From Streptomyces sp. DH5 (GTDB taxonomy: Bacteria; Actinomycetota; Actinomycetes; Streptomycetales; Streptomycetaceae), in NCBI RefSeq assembly GCF_020873915.1, contig NZ_JAHWGP010000003.1, forward strand, positions 1 through 64,000: a stretch of DNA of 64,000 nt, given 5' to 3'. The notes under the pieces are model-generated. The model did not search any database and was not told the origin of the DNA. It saw only the letters and a list, made by a program, of their open reading frames with translations. The translations under genes and the position numbers were made by a program. Below are positions 18,511 to 26,996 of this stretch, one piece after another. Numbering within the stretch: the stretch's first letter is position 1; each line of letters opens with the position of its first letter.

Positions 18511-19140
18511 GTGCGACGGGAGGGGGAATCCGTGCAGCGGATCGTGCTGGCCGAGGACATGCACATGATCCGGGTGGCGCTCGCCGCGCTGCTCGATCTG
18601 GAGCCGGACATGGAGGTCGTGGCGCAGGTCGGCAGTGGGAGCGAGGTGCTGCCCGCGGTACTCCGCACGGGGGCGGACACCGCGGTCCTCGACATCGACA
18701 TGCCGGGGATGGACGGGATCGCCGCCGCCGCGCTGCTGCGGGACCAGGCGCCGGGGTGCCGCACGCTGATCCTGACCGGGATGGCGCGGCCCGGCACGCT
18801 GTGGCGGGCCCTGGACGCGCAGGTGGCCGGGTTCCTGCCGAAGGACGCCTCGCCCGGCGAGCTACTCGACGGAGTGCGCAGGGTCGGCGCGGGCCGTCGG
18901 GTCATCGATCCCGAACTGGCCATGGCCGCTTGGGAGATCGGCGACAGTCCGCTCACCGAGCGGGAGGTCGAGGTGCTCGCCCGGGTGGCGGAGGGGGCCG
19001 ACACGGCGCAGATCGCCGCGACCACCAGCCTCTCCGTGGGCACGGTGCGCAACTACCTCACCACGGTCGTGAACAAGCTCGGCGCCCGCAACCGGGTCGA
19101 CGCGCTGCGCATCGCCCGGGACAACGGCTGGCTGGCCTGA
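18511..19140 (+). CDS. NarL-family response regulator (DesR-like)
   Basis: Protein of 209 residues. The receiver has VLAEDMHMIR, phospho-acceptor in AVLDIDMPGMDG and lysine in FLPKDAS; the LuxR helix-turn-helix is LTEREVEVLARVAEGADTAQ. The AEDMHMIR start is characteristic of Streptomyces DesR-type regulators. An in-frame GTG at 18532, preceded by GGAGGGGG, gives the more typical N-terminus and may be the true start; GTG 18511 also has a purine-rich leader. It pairs with the divergent short kinase. Confidence 0.88.
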   Translation: MRREGESVQRIVLAEDMHMIRVALAALLDLEPDMEVVAQVGSGSEVLPAVLRTGADTAVLDIDMPGMDGIAAAALLRDQAPGCRTLILTGMARPGTLWRALDAQVAGFLPKDASPGELLDGVRRVGAGRRVIDPELAMAAWEIGDSPLTEREVEVLARVAEGADTAQIAATTSLSVGTVRNYLTTVVNKLGARNRVDALRIARDNGWLA

Positions 19141-19192
19141 GCCGGGCGGTGCCGTATAGGCCGTTTATCGGAGGGCGGGCTCTACTGGCGCC

Positions 19193-20857
19193 ATGCCAAG
19201 GACACGACGGGTGCGGGGGCGGAACGCGGTCGCCGAGGGGGCGGGCCGCCGTCGCGACCTTCACGCGCAGGACCGTACCGCGCCGCACTGGGCGCTCGAC
19301 TACGCGCGGCGGCTCGCCGACCGGCATCCGCCGGACCACCGCATCCTGATCCAGACCAGCATGTCGCCGACCGGCTACTTCCACGTCGGGAACTTCCGGG
19401 ACACCGTCTGCGCCCACCTGGTGCACCGGGCGCTGGCCCGGATGGGCCGCCGGTCCGCGATCCTGCTCAGCTTCGACGACTACGACCCGGTGCGGGAGAG
19501 CCAGGCGGCCCGGGAACCGGAGCTGGCCGGCCACGGCGGGCGGCCGCTCGCGGCGCACCGGGAGCGGGCCATGCGGATCTGCCGGGCCTACGTCGCCGAG
19601 CTGCGGGCGGTGGGCGTCCTGCCCGAGGGGGCCGACGCGGACGGCCGGATGCCGCCGGGCGGCACGTGGGAGACGCACTACCAGTACGAGCGGTACCGGG
19701 CGGGTGTCTACCGGAAGATCCAACGCCGCTACCAGCGGGACGCGGGGCGGCTCGCCGCACTGCTCGGCAGGGCGGACGGCCGGGACCTGTTCGCGGTGTA
19801 CTGCGTGCAGTGCGGTCGCGGCACCACCGAGATCCACCGGCTCGGCGCGGCGTCGGCGCACTACCACTGCCGGTGCTGCGACGCCCGGGTCACCGTGACC
19901 GGACCGGAGCGGGTCAAACCGTCCTGGGCCCTGGACTGGACGCTGCGGGTCGCGCACGAGGGCATCGACTGCGAGCCGGCCGGCCAGGACCACTGCAGCG
20001 CGGGCAGCACCATGGACCGCACCCGGCCGGTGTACGACGGGTACCTGCGCGTGGCCCAGCCGGTGATCGTCCCGTACGGCCTGGTGCGCGGCGAACGCGG
20101 CACGGGCAAGATCTCCGGATCGAGCGGCGACGGGCCGTACGTGCGCGACCTGCTCGCGGTGCACCCGGCGCCGATGGTGCTGTGGCTGTACGCGCACCGC
20201 AACTGCCTGTCCGACCTGCGGATCGGGTTCGGGGCGGACGTGTTCTTCGGCGCGTACGACGCGTTCGACCGGTTCCTGCGGGCGGTGCCCGGTGACGGGC
20301 GGGCCCGGGTGCTGTGGGAGTTGCTGAGCGACGAGGACCCGGCGCCCCGCGCCGCCCTGCCCCGGATGCGTTCCGTCGTCGGGGCGCTGTACGCCCACGG
20401 CGGCGACCCGGAGCGGGCGCTGGCCCACCTGACGCGGCGGCACCACGGCTGCGACCGGGGGCTGCTGGCCGAGCGGGTCGCCCACGCGGGTGCCTGGCTG
20501 GCCACGCACGGAGCCGGCCGCTACGGGGGCGAGGCCGGTCCGGCCGCGGCGCCGGGCCGCGCCGTCGACGTGCTCGTCGAGCAGTTGAGGGCGCACACCG
20601 GTCCGGGCGCGCCCCGGGCGGACCGTACCGCCGGGGAGTTCCGGGAGATCTACCGGGCGCTGTTCGGCACGGAACGCGGGCCGCGGCTCGACACGCTCGT
20701 CGACGCGCTCACTCCCGAGGCCGTCGCCGACGCGCTGACCGCCTATCGCGAGAGGGGCGAACGGCCTCTGCGGGCGCGCCTGTTCACGTCCGCAGGGCAC
20801 GCCGCTGTGTCGCGGTCCGCGTCCGTGCGACAGGAGGTCGTGGTCCGTGCGGGTTGA
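19193..20857 (+). CDS. Class I lysyl-tRNA synthetase paralogue
   Basis: Protein of 554 residues with the Rossmann-fold class I LysRS layout. The HIGH-type signature is SPTGYFHVGNFRD (about 58-70), followed by LLSFDDYDPVR. A zinc-binding knuckle is formed by CVQCG near 205 and CRCC near 228. PSWALDWTLRVAHEGIDCEP and PAGQDHCSAGS match the family's active-site strand. The KMSKS loop is the divergent GKISGSSGD near 305. The anticodon-binding C-terminal part is shorter and Arg/Ala-rich. The synthetase would adenylate lysine or an analogue and perhaps load tRNA. It heads a pathway operon, and the next gene overlaps it by 11 bp, so a dedicated biosynthetic role is more likely than housekeeping. Confidence 0.82.
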   Translation: MPRTRRVRGRNAVAEGAGRRRDLHAQDRTAPHWALDYARRLADRHPPDHRILIQTSMSPTGYFHVGNFRDTVCAHLVHRALARMGRRSAILLSFDDYDPVRESQAAREPELAGHGGRPLAAHRERAMRICRAYVAELRAVGVLPEGADADGRMPPGGTWETHYQYERYRAGVYRKIQRRYQRDAGRLAALLGRADGRDLFAVYCVQCGRGTTEIHRLGAASAHYHCRCCDARVTVTGPERVKPSWALDWTLRVAHEGIDCEPAGQDHCSAGSTMDRTRPVYDGYLRVAQPVIVPYGLVRGERGTGKISGSSGDGPYVRDLLAVHPAPMVLWLYAHRNCLSDLRIGFGADVFFGAYDAFDRFLRAVPGDGRARVLWELLSDEDPAPRAALPRMRSVVGALYAHGGDPERALAHLTRRHHGCDRGLLAERVAHAGAWLATHGAGRYGGEAGPAAAPGRAVDVLVEQLRAHTGPGAPRADRTAGEFREIYRALFGTERGPRLDTLVDALTPEAVADALTAYRERGERPLRARLFTSAGHAAVSRSASVRQEVVVRAG

Positions 20858-21839
20858 GATCTTCACACCCGGCGGCGGGCCCGCGCCCGACGGCTGGGAC
20901 GCCTTCGTCCGCTCCCTCGGGGGCCCCGCGCTGTGGGACGGGGCACTGCTCGAGGCCGCCGCGCTGGGCAGCCCGCGGCCCGTCCACGGCGCTCTGGTGC
21001 GGGACGCGGGTGAACCGGTGGCCGCGTTCTGCGGGCGGCTCGGGGTGCGGCCGGTGCTGGCGCGGTACCGGCCCGCCGGGCGGGCCCCGACGCCGGGCTG
21101 GTTCCAGGTCCACCTGCCGAACAGCTTCAGCGCGGGACGGCTGTACGCCCCCGGGCTCGACGCCGGAGGCAGGCGCGTCGCGACCCGGACCTTCGAGCGG
21201 GCCCTGCGCCGCCGGCTCGGGGCGCGCTGCCTGGGCGTGCTGCACCTGGACGCCGAGGCCCGGGAGCTGGAGGTGCTCGGCGGTCCGCTGCGGCTCACCC
21301 GGCCCACCGCTCCCAGTATGGTCCTGCGCAACCGCTGGGGGTCGACGGACGCCTACCTCGCCGGGCTGCCGCGCGCCAGGCGCCGCCGTCTGACCGCGCT
21401 GCGGCAGCGGATCGACGACGACGCCGGGCTGACGGTCGGGACCGGTGTCCCGGCGATCGACCCGGTACGGGCGGGGCGGCTCGACCAGCTGACCCGGATG
21501 AAGCACACCGGCCGCCCGGCCGGGGTCGTACCCCTGCTCCCGGTGTACTTCGAACGGCTCAACGCGCATCCGGGCGCCTCCTACTTCGTCCACCTGGACG
21601 GACGTCGCGGCCTGCCCGTCTCCTTCGACCTGGTCCTGGAGACACCGGGCGGCTGGGCGGCGACGGTGACCGGCTCGGACGGCGCCCGGGACCTCTACTT
21701 CGACCTGTACCTGCGGGAGATCGACCGGATGATCGCCCTCCGGGTGCCCGCCCTCGAAGTCGGCCCCGGCATGGCCCGGCTCAAGGAGTCGTTCGGCGCG
21801 GACGCCGTCGCCCGGTACGCGGTGGCGGCCCCGTTCTGA
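20847..21839 (+). CDS. GNAT/FemX-like acyl- or aminoacyltransferase
   Basis: Protein of 330 residues. The middle segment SMVLRNRWGSTDAYLAGLPR, followed by an Arg-rich helix, and the C-terminal LYFDLYLREIDRMIALRV with EVGPGMARLKESFGA, resemble the double-GNAT proteins of the FemXAB/Acetyltransf_6 group. Members of that group use aminoacyl-tRNA or acyl-CoA as donor. The GTG at 20847 follows CAGGAGG and overlaps the synthetase gene by 11 bp. That coupling suggests it takes the aminoacyl group made by the synthetase paralogue. Donor and acceptor are not shown by the sequence. Confidence 0.6.
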   Translation: MRVEIFTPGGGPAPDGWDAFVRSLGGPALWDGALLEAAALGSPRPVHGALVRDAGEPVAAFCGRLGVRPVLARYRPAGRAPTPGWFQVHLPNSFSAGRLYAPGLDAGGRRVATRTFERALRRRLGARCLGVLHLDAEARELEVLGGPLRLTRPTAPSMVLRNRWGSTDAYLAGLPRARRRRLTALRQRIDDDAGLTVGTGVPAIDPVRAGRLDQLTRMKHTGRPAGVVPLLPVYFERLNAHPGASYFVHLDGRRGLPVSFDLVLETPGGWAATVTGSDGARDLYFDLYLREIDRMIALRVPALEVGPGMARLKESFGADAVARYAVAAPF

Positions 21840-21850
21840 CCCGCCCCACC

Positions 21851-21900
21851 GCACCACGGCTTCCCCCGCACCACGGCTTCCCCCGCACCACGGCTTCCCC
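21851..21900. repeat. 17-bp direct repeat, three units
   Basis: Unit GCACCACGGCTTCCCCC repeated at 21851, 21868 and 21885 without mismatch (last unit one base short). It lies between the transferase stop and the NTF2-like gene; a degenerate copy follows near 21917. Confidence 0.8.
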
Positions 21901-21990
21901 GGATCACCGCTCCTCCCGCACCACCGCCTCTCCGTTCCGTACCCCGCGCCCGCGGGACGTCCGGAAAACCGACGAACGAGAAAGAGCACC

Positions 21991-22353
21991 ATGGACTTCA
22001 CCACCGCGCTGGACCGTCACCTCACCGCGATCCGCGACCGCGACCTGGACGGCTTCGTGCGCACCGTGCACCCCGACGCCACGCTCATCCTGCCCAACGG
22101 CAAGACGGTCAGCGGGACCGACGAGATCCGGTCCTTCCACGAGGGCTGGTTCCAGGACCCCGACTGGACCATGACGACGGAGACCGTCCGCACCCTCGAG
22201 CTGGCGGACACCGCCGTCGTGGTCCTCGCGGTCGACTACCGGGACCTGGACGCGGAGGGCCGGCCGTACGCGCTGCGTCATCTGCTCAGCCTGGTCTTCG
22301 CCCGCTGCGGCGAGGAGTGGCTGCTCGTCCACGACCAGAACACCTCGTGCTGA
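21991..22353 (+). CDS. NTF2-like (SnoaL/DUF4440) protein
   Basis: Protein of 120 residues with the alpha+beta cone pattern: an N-terminal helix with HLTAIRDRDLDGFVRTVHPDA, then TLILPNGKTVSGTDEIRSF, and a terminal strand WLLVHDQNTS. Members are cyclases, isomerases or ligand-binding proteins in biosynthetic clusters. GAGAAAGAGC precedes the ATG. The next gene starts 1 bp after its stop. Confidence 0.75.
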   Translation: MDFTTALDRHLTAIRDRDLDGFVRTVHPDATLILPNGKTVSGTDEIRSFHEGWFQDPDWTMTTETVRTLELADTAVVVLAVDYRDLDAEGRPYALRHLLSLVFARCGEEWLLVHDQNTSC

Positions 22354-22354
22354 G

Positions 22355-23089
22355 ATGCGCATCACCCAGCCGTACGACCGCACCGTGCACCGTGCCCTGC
22401 GCACGGTGCCGCACTACCGCGAGCGGTACGCCGCCACCGGGACGCTGCCGCCGCTGACCCGCGACGAGGCGCGGCTGCGGCGGCACCTGCTGATGCCGCT
22501 CGACGCGGCGCTGCTGCCGCGCCGGGACCCCGGCCGCCCTCCCCGCGAGCACGTCGCCGAGCTGCGCGAGGCGCTCCGGATCGCCGGGCACCCCGTCCGG
22601 GGCGTCGACGTGTACGAGGTGACGCGGTCGCTGCGGGACCCGGTGAGGGCGTACGGCACCACCTGGCGGGTGCTGCTGGACGCCGCCGCCGAGACCGACG
22701 GGCGTCCGGGACGGCGGGCGCTGCCCGGCGGGCCCGCGCTCGTGGTCGGTGACCCGGGGTGGGCGGACGGCCCGTGCCCGGACGGCGTGGTGACCGTGGC
22801 CCGGTTCAGCCTCGCGGCGGCCGCCGGCGCCCCGCCGGCCCCGGGCTCCCTCTGGTACGAGCCGTGGCTCGGCTACCTGGGCGCGGTGGCCGCCGGCTGC
22901 GGCGAACTGCACATCGACACGGCCCGGGTGCACGCCCGCCCGCTGGACGGCAGCACCGTCCTCACCCTGCTGAGGCGTCGCCGTCCCACCTTCGTCCACG
23001 CCGAGCCGGAGGGCGGCGGGGCGTTCCGTCCGGAGCGCTGTCCCCGCCACGGCGGCCCCGTCCTGCGGCCGGTCCGGGAGGCACGATGA
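22355..23089 (+). CDS. PaaK-like partial protein, unknown function
   Basis: Protein of 244 residues, not firmly recognised. The first 40 residues (ALRTVPHYRERYA and PLTRDEARLRRHL) resemble the helical start of PaaK/CapK-type adenylating enzymes. A later LWYEPWLGYLGAVAAG and the terminal CPRHGGPV fit the same fold loosely. The Ser/Thr/Gly-rich AMP-binding loop is absent, so it is unlikely to activate an acid itself. It may be a scaffold or partner for the full PaaK-like ligase, whose ATG overlaps its stop (ATGA). The frame is well supported by tight coupling on both sides. Confidence 0.6.
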   Translation: MRITQPYDRTVHRALRTVPHYRERYAATGTLPPLTRDEARLRRHLLMPLDAALLPRRDPGRPPREHVAELREALRIAGHPVRGVDVYEVTRSLRDPVRAYGTTWRVLLDAAAETDGRPGRRALPGGPALVVGDPGWADGPCPDGVVTVARFSLAAAAGAPPAPGSLWYEPWLGYLGAVAAGCGELHIDTARVHARPLDGSTVLTLLRRRRPTFVHAEPEGGGAFRPERCPRHGGPVLRPVREAR

Positions 23090-24408
23090 CCTCGACGGCC
23101 CCGACCGCCTCGTCCGTCTCCCCCGTGATGCGGCTGGGCCCCGTGCTGCGCAGCCTGGTCCGCGCCCACCGCCTGGAGCGGGCCGGTGCCGCCCGGCTCG
23201 CCGCCGAGCAGCGGCGGCTGCTGGTGCGCCTGGTCCGGCACGCCCAGGCGCACGTGCCGCGCTACCGGGAGCTGATCGCACCGGGCACGGCGGCCGCCTT
23301 CCGGGGGCCGGAGGACCTGCCGGCGCTGCCGGTGCTCGACCGGACCGAGTTCCACGACAGCGCCCCCGAGCGGTTGCTCGCCGAGGGGTTCACCACCCGG
23401 AACACCAAGGCGGGCACCACCAGCGGCTCGTCCGGTGTGCCGATCACCATCCGCAACTCGGAGCGCGACCTCGGGTACCTGCGCGCCTCGTACCTGTACG
23501 ACATGCTCGCGTCGGGGCTGCGGCCCTGGGACCGGATGGCGTACTTCCGGGTCAATCCGTTCCTGCGTCACCCGCTGGAGCGGTTCGGTCTGCTGCGCAC
23601 CTTCCACATCGACACCAGCGGGACCCTCGACGAGCAGGTCGAGGCGTTCCTCGCGGCCCGCCCCACGTTCCTGGTGGGCTTCCCCAACGTGATCGCCTCC
23701 GTGGTGGAGGAACTGGAGCGGCGGGGGGAACGGCACCGGGGTGTGCACCACGTGCTGTTCGGCGGTGAGCGGCTCACGCCGACCGCGCGGGCCCGGGTGC
23801 TCGGCCATCTGGGCGCCCGCTTCCACGAGGTGTACGCCTCCGTCGAGGTGTTCACGGTGGCCCGCACCTGCCGCCGCGGCGCGCTGCACCTGCGCTCCGC
23901 GGACGTGGTGGTCGAGCTGGAGCAGGACGACGGCACCGCCGTGCTCGCCGACGGCAGCCGCCGGGTGGAGGGCGAGATCCTGGTGACCCGGCTGCACAGC
24001 GAGGCGATGCCGCTGATCCGCTACCGGCTCGGCGACCGGGTGACGGTGGGGCCGGACAGGTGCGGCTGCGGGCGCCGCACCCCGGTGGTGGAGCGGGTGC
24101 AGGGCCGCAGCCAGGACCGGTTCCGGGGCCGGGACGGCCGGGAGTTCTACGCCGACTTCCTCACGTACAAGGTGCAGGACTTCCCCGAGGTCGCCCGCAT
24201 GCAGCTGGTGCAGGAGCGGCCCGCCCAGGTCACCGTCCGCACGGTGCTCGCGCCGGGCGCGGACGCCTCGGTGACCGGGCGGATCCGGCGGGCGGTGCAG
24301 GACGCGGTGCCCGACTTCGACGTGGTGGTCCGCCGGGTCGAGGAGATCGCCCCGGAGCCCAACGGAAAGATCAAGATCGTGAAGGTGCTGGCCGGGGGGA
24401 AGGACTGA
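23086..24408 (+). CDS. PaaK/CapK-like adenylate-forming ligase (1)
   Basis: Protein of 440 residues, the usual length for phenylacetate-CoA-ligase-type enzymes. The AMP-binding loop is TSGSSGVP near 113. HVLFGGERLTP and YASVEVF form the central motifs, and MPLIRYRLGDRV is the adenylate-binding GD motif. A CGCGRR cysteine cluster follows and a terminal PNGKIKIVK carries the catalytic lysine. It would activate a carboxylic acid as the AMP ester. Last gene of the rightward operon, ending just before a strong hairpin. Confidence 0.85.
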   Translation: MTSTAPTASSVSPVMRLGPVLRSLVRAHRLERAGAARLAAEQRRLLVRLVRHAQAHVPRYRELIAPGTAAAFRGPEDLPALPVLDRTEFHDSAPERLLAEGFTTRNTKAGTTSGSSGVPITIRNSERDLGYLRASYLYDMLASGLRPWDRMAYFRVNPFLRHPLERFGLLRTFHIDTSGTLDEQVEAFLAARPTFLVGFPNVIASVVEELERRGERHRGVHHVLFGGERLTPTARARVLGHLGARFHEVYASVEVFTVARTCRRGALHLRSADVVVELEQDDGTAVLADGSRRVEGEILVTRLHSEAMPLIRYRLGDRVTVGPDRCGCGRRTPVVERVQGRSQDRFRGRDGREFYADFLTYKVQDFPEVARMQLVQERPAQVTVRTVLAPGADASVTGRIRRAVQDAVPDFDVVVRRVEEIAPEPNGKIKIVKVLAGGKD

Positions 24409-24422
24409 CGCGGGCCAGCACC

Positions 24423-24461
24423 GGTGCGGCCGTGACGGGGAGTCCCCGTCACGGCCGCACC
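24423..24461. terminator. Bidirectional terminator between the two cluster operons
   Basis: Perfect 18-bp inverted repeat (left arm GGTGCGGCCGTGACGGGG) with a 3-nt AGT loop. It lies 14 bp past one stop codon and 7 bp past the other of two convergent operons. Confidence 0.9.
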
Positions 24462-24468
24462 GCCGCGC

Positions 24469-25512
24469 TCAGATGGTGCGCCGCTCCTCCAGGGCCGCCC
24501 GCCAGGACGGGGGCAGGTTGCGGACCACCTCGATGCCCGAGAACACCGACGGCTCCTGCGGGCCCACCTCCTTGACCCAGGCGGCCATCCGCCCGATGCC
24601 CTCCTCCAGGCCGACGGGCGGGCCGGGGGTGCCGAACACCTTGCCCGCCTTCTCGTGCGTGGCGTACGCGTCGCGCACCTCGTTGCGCTCCGGGAGGTGG
24701 TTGACCCGCAGCTCCACCCCCATGGCCTCGCAGACCGCGGCGGCGATGCGGTTGACGCTGTAGACCTGGTCGCCGCCGATGTTGAAGATCTCGTTGTACG
24801 CCCCGGGCAGCTCCACCGAGCGGGCGATGGCCGGCGCCACGTCCTTGATGTAGCTGAAGGCCCGGGTCTGCTCCCCGTCGCCGAAGACCGTGAACTCCTC
24901 GCCACGCAGCGCCTGGTTCATGAAGATGCCGATGACGTTGCGGTAGCGGTCGCCGATGTTCTGGTACTCGCCGTAGACGTTGTGCGGGCGGAAGATGACG
25001 TACGGGAGGCCGAACATCTCGTGGCTGACCCGCAGTTCCTGCTCCACGGAGAACTTCGCGATGCCGTACGGGTCCTCCGGTGCCGGCACCAGGTCCTCGC
25101 TCATCGGGAGCTGGTTGGCGCCGTAGACCGCGATGGACGACGTGAACACGAAGCACTTCACGGTGCCGGCGTTGACGGCGGCGTTGATCAGGTTGACGCT
25201 GCCGACCACGTTGTTCATGTAGTTGAAGCGCTTGATGAAGTGGCTCAGGCCCTCGGCGGCGTAGGCGGCGAGGTGGAAGACGTAGTCGATGCGGTGGGCG
25301 GCGAAGACGGCGTCGACGACCTCGGGGTCGCAGACGCTGCCGTGCCGGAACTCGGCACCGTCCGGGACGTTGGCGGCGGTGCCGCCGCTGAGGTCGTCGA
25401 GGACGATCACGCGGTGGCCGCGGGCCAGGAGTTCGCGGGTGACGTGGGAACCGATGAAACCGGCCCCTCCGGTGACGAGCGAGACGGGGGAGGCGGGGGT
25501 CACGGTGTTCAT
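24469..25512 (-). CDS. NAD-dependent nucleotide-sugar epimerase (GalE-like)
   Basis: Extended SDR of 347 residues. NAD-binding TGGAGFIGSH near 14-23, serine strand FTSSIAVYG, catalytic Tyr/Lys in YGIAKFSVE, and FRPHNVYGEYQ and FGDGEQTRAFSYIKDV are all typical of UDP-sugar 4-epimerases. With UDP-glucose dehydrogenase and UDP-glucuronate decarboxylase encoded nearby, a UDP-xylose/UDP-arabinose 4-epimerase is an attractive but unproved role. The ATG overlaps the antiporter stop; last gene of the leftward operon. Confidence 0.82.
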   Translation of the reverse strand: MNTVTPASPVSLVTGGAGFIGSHVTRELLARGHRVIVLDDLSGGTAANVPDGAEFRHGSVCDPEVVDAVFAAHRIDYVFHLAAYAAEGLSHFIKRFNYMNNVVGSVNLINAAVNAGTVKCFVFTSSIAVYGANQLPMSEDLVPAPEDPYGIAKFSVEQELRVSHEMFGLPYVIFRPHNVYGEYQNIGDRYRNVIGIFMNQALRGEEFTVFGDGEQTRAFSYIKDVAPAIARSVELPGAYNEIFNIGGDQVYSVNRIAAAVCEAMGVELRVNHLPERNEVRDAYATHEKAGKVFGTPGPPVGLEEGIGRMAAWVKEVGPQEPSVFSGIEVVRNLPPSWRAALEERRTI

Positions 25513-26996
25513 GCGGAGTTCCTTTCCAACTGCTCCCGCTGGGGGGAGGCGGCGAAGCGGAGGGGGGCGACGGGGGCTTCCGACTGCCGTCGGGTCACCT
25601 TGAGGAGATGGAGCGCGGGGCCGGTCATCACCGTGGTCAGCAGGGCCATGACGACCAGGACGGTGAAGGCGTTCTGGTTGATCAGTCCGGCGTCGAGCCC
25701 CGCGCGGAGCACGACGACCTCGGTGACGCCCCGCGCGTTGAGCAGGACGCCGAGGCCGAGCGACATCCGCCAGGACAGGCCGCAGGAACGGGCGGTGAGA
25801 CCGGTCCCGACGAGCTTTCCGGCCACGGCCGTGACGATGGCGACGGCCCCGGCGACGAGCAGCGCACCGTTCGCGGTCACCCGGGTGAGGTCGACCGTCA
25901 TGCCGACGGAGACGAAGAACAGCGGCAGCAGCAGCCGTCGGTTGAGCGTGTCCAGGCGCAGCTGCACGGCGGTCAGCTCACTGCCGGAGCGGTGCGGCAC
26001 GAGCAGCCCGGCGAGGAACGCCCCGAAGATCGAGTGGACGCCCATCAGGTCGGTGACCCGGGCGAGGGAGAAGGCGAGCAGGAGAAGCGCGATCAGGCGG
26101 GCCGTGGACGGCACTCCCACCCGGTCCGCCCAACGGTCGGCGGCCCGCGCCAGCGGACGGCCGAGGACCAGGACGGCCACCGCGAACGCCGCCGCGAGGA
26201 GCACGGTGCCGCCCGCGCCCCAGACGCTGCCGGCTCCGGCCACCGCCAGGGCCGTGGCCAGGGCGCACCAGGCGATCACGTCGCAGGCGGCCGCGCAGGT
26301 CATGGCCATGGTGCCGAGCGGGTGCCGGGCCAGGCCCGACTCCTGCACGATCCGGGCGAGCACCGGGAAGGCGGTGATGCTCATCGCCGTACCGAGGAAG
26401 ATCGCGAAGGGGACGAACCCGATCCCGTCGGCGGCGAACTCCCGGTACACCAGGCCCGAGGAGACCACCCCGAGGGCGAACGGGACGATCATGCTGCCCT
26501 GGCTGACGGCGCCCACCACCCGGCCGCTGCGGCGCAGCTGGGAGGCGTCGAACTCGGAGCCGACCGCGAACATGAACAGGATCAGACCGGCCTGGGCGAG
26601 CAGGCCGAGCACGGGCTCCGCCGACGCCGGGTAGAACAGCTCGGTCGCGGCGGGCCACAGTCCGGCCAGGAGCGACGGGCCGAGCAACAGGCCGGTGGCG
26701 ATCTCGCCGATGACCGGCGGCTGGCCGAGGCGGCGGGCAAGGAGACCACCGCCGACCGCGGCCGCGGCGACCGCGGCGATGGCGGCCACCACCCTGAGGA
26801 CGGTCTCACCGGCGTGCGCGGTGGCGGCCGGCGGGGCGCCGCCGCGCGCCGCCTCCGTCGCGACCGGATCGGGGGCCCCGATGCCGAGTCCGAGCACGGC
26901 GAGGAGGGCGCCCAGGGCGACGGCCGAGATCAGCAGGGGGTAAACGATGCCGCGCCAGGCGGGAGGTCCGGTGCGGCGGGTGCGGTCGTCGTTCAT
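25509..26996 (-). CDS. Cation/H+ antiporter (CPA2/KefB type)
   Basis: Membrane protein of 495 residues with about 13 helices. IGEIATGLLLGPSLL, GSEFDASQLRR and FLGTAMSITAFPVLARI are classic CPA2 segments. FGAFLAGLLVPH and GVLLNARGVTEVVVL complete the family pattern. It should exchange Na+ or K+ for H+. Its place inside a biosynthetic operon (ATGA overlaps on both sides) suggests it balances the proton or cation flux of export. Confidence 0.88.
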   Translation of the reverse strand: MNDDRTRRTGPPAWRGIVYPLLISAVALGALLAVLGLGIGAPDPVATEAARGGAPPAATAHAGETVLRVVAAIAAVAAAAVGGGLLARRLGQPPVIGEIATGLLLGPSLLAGLWPAATELFYPASAEPVLGLLAQAGLILFMFAVGSEFDASQLRRSGRVVGAVSQGSMIVPFALGVVSSGLVYREFAADGIGFVPFAIFLGTAMSITAFPVLARIVQESGLARHPLGTMAMTCAAACDVIAWCALATALAVAGAGSVWGAGGTVLLAAAFAVAVLVLGRPLARAADRWADRVGVPSTARLIALLLLAFSLARVTDLMGVHSIFGAFLAGLLVPHRSGSELTAVQLRLDTLNRRLLLPLFFVSVGMTVDLTRVTANGALLVAGAVAIVTAVAGKLVGTGLTARSCGLSWRMSLGLGVLLNARGVTEVVVLRAGLDAGLINQNAFTVLVVMALLTTVMTGPALHLLKVTRRQSEAPVAPLRFAASPQREQLERNSA

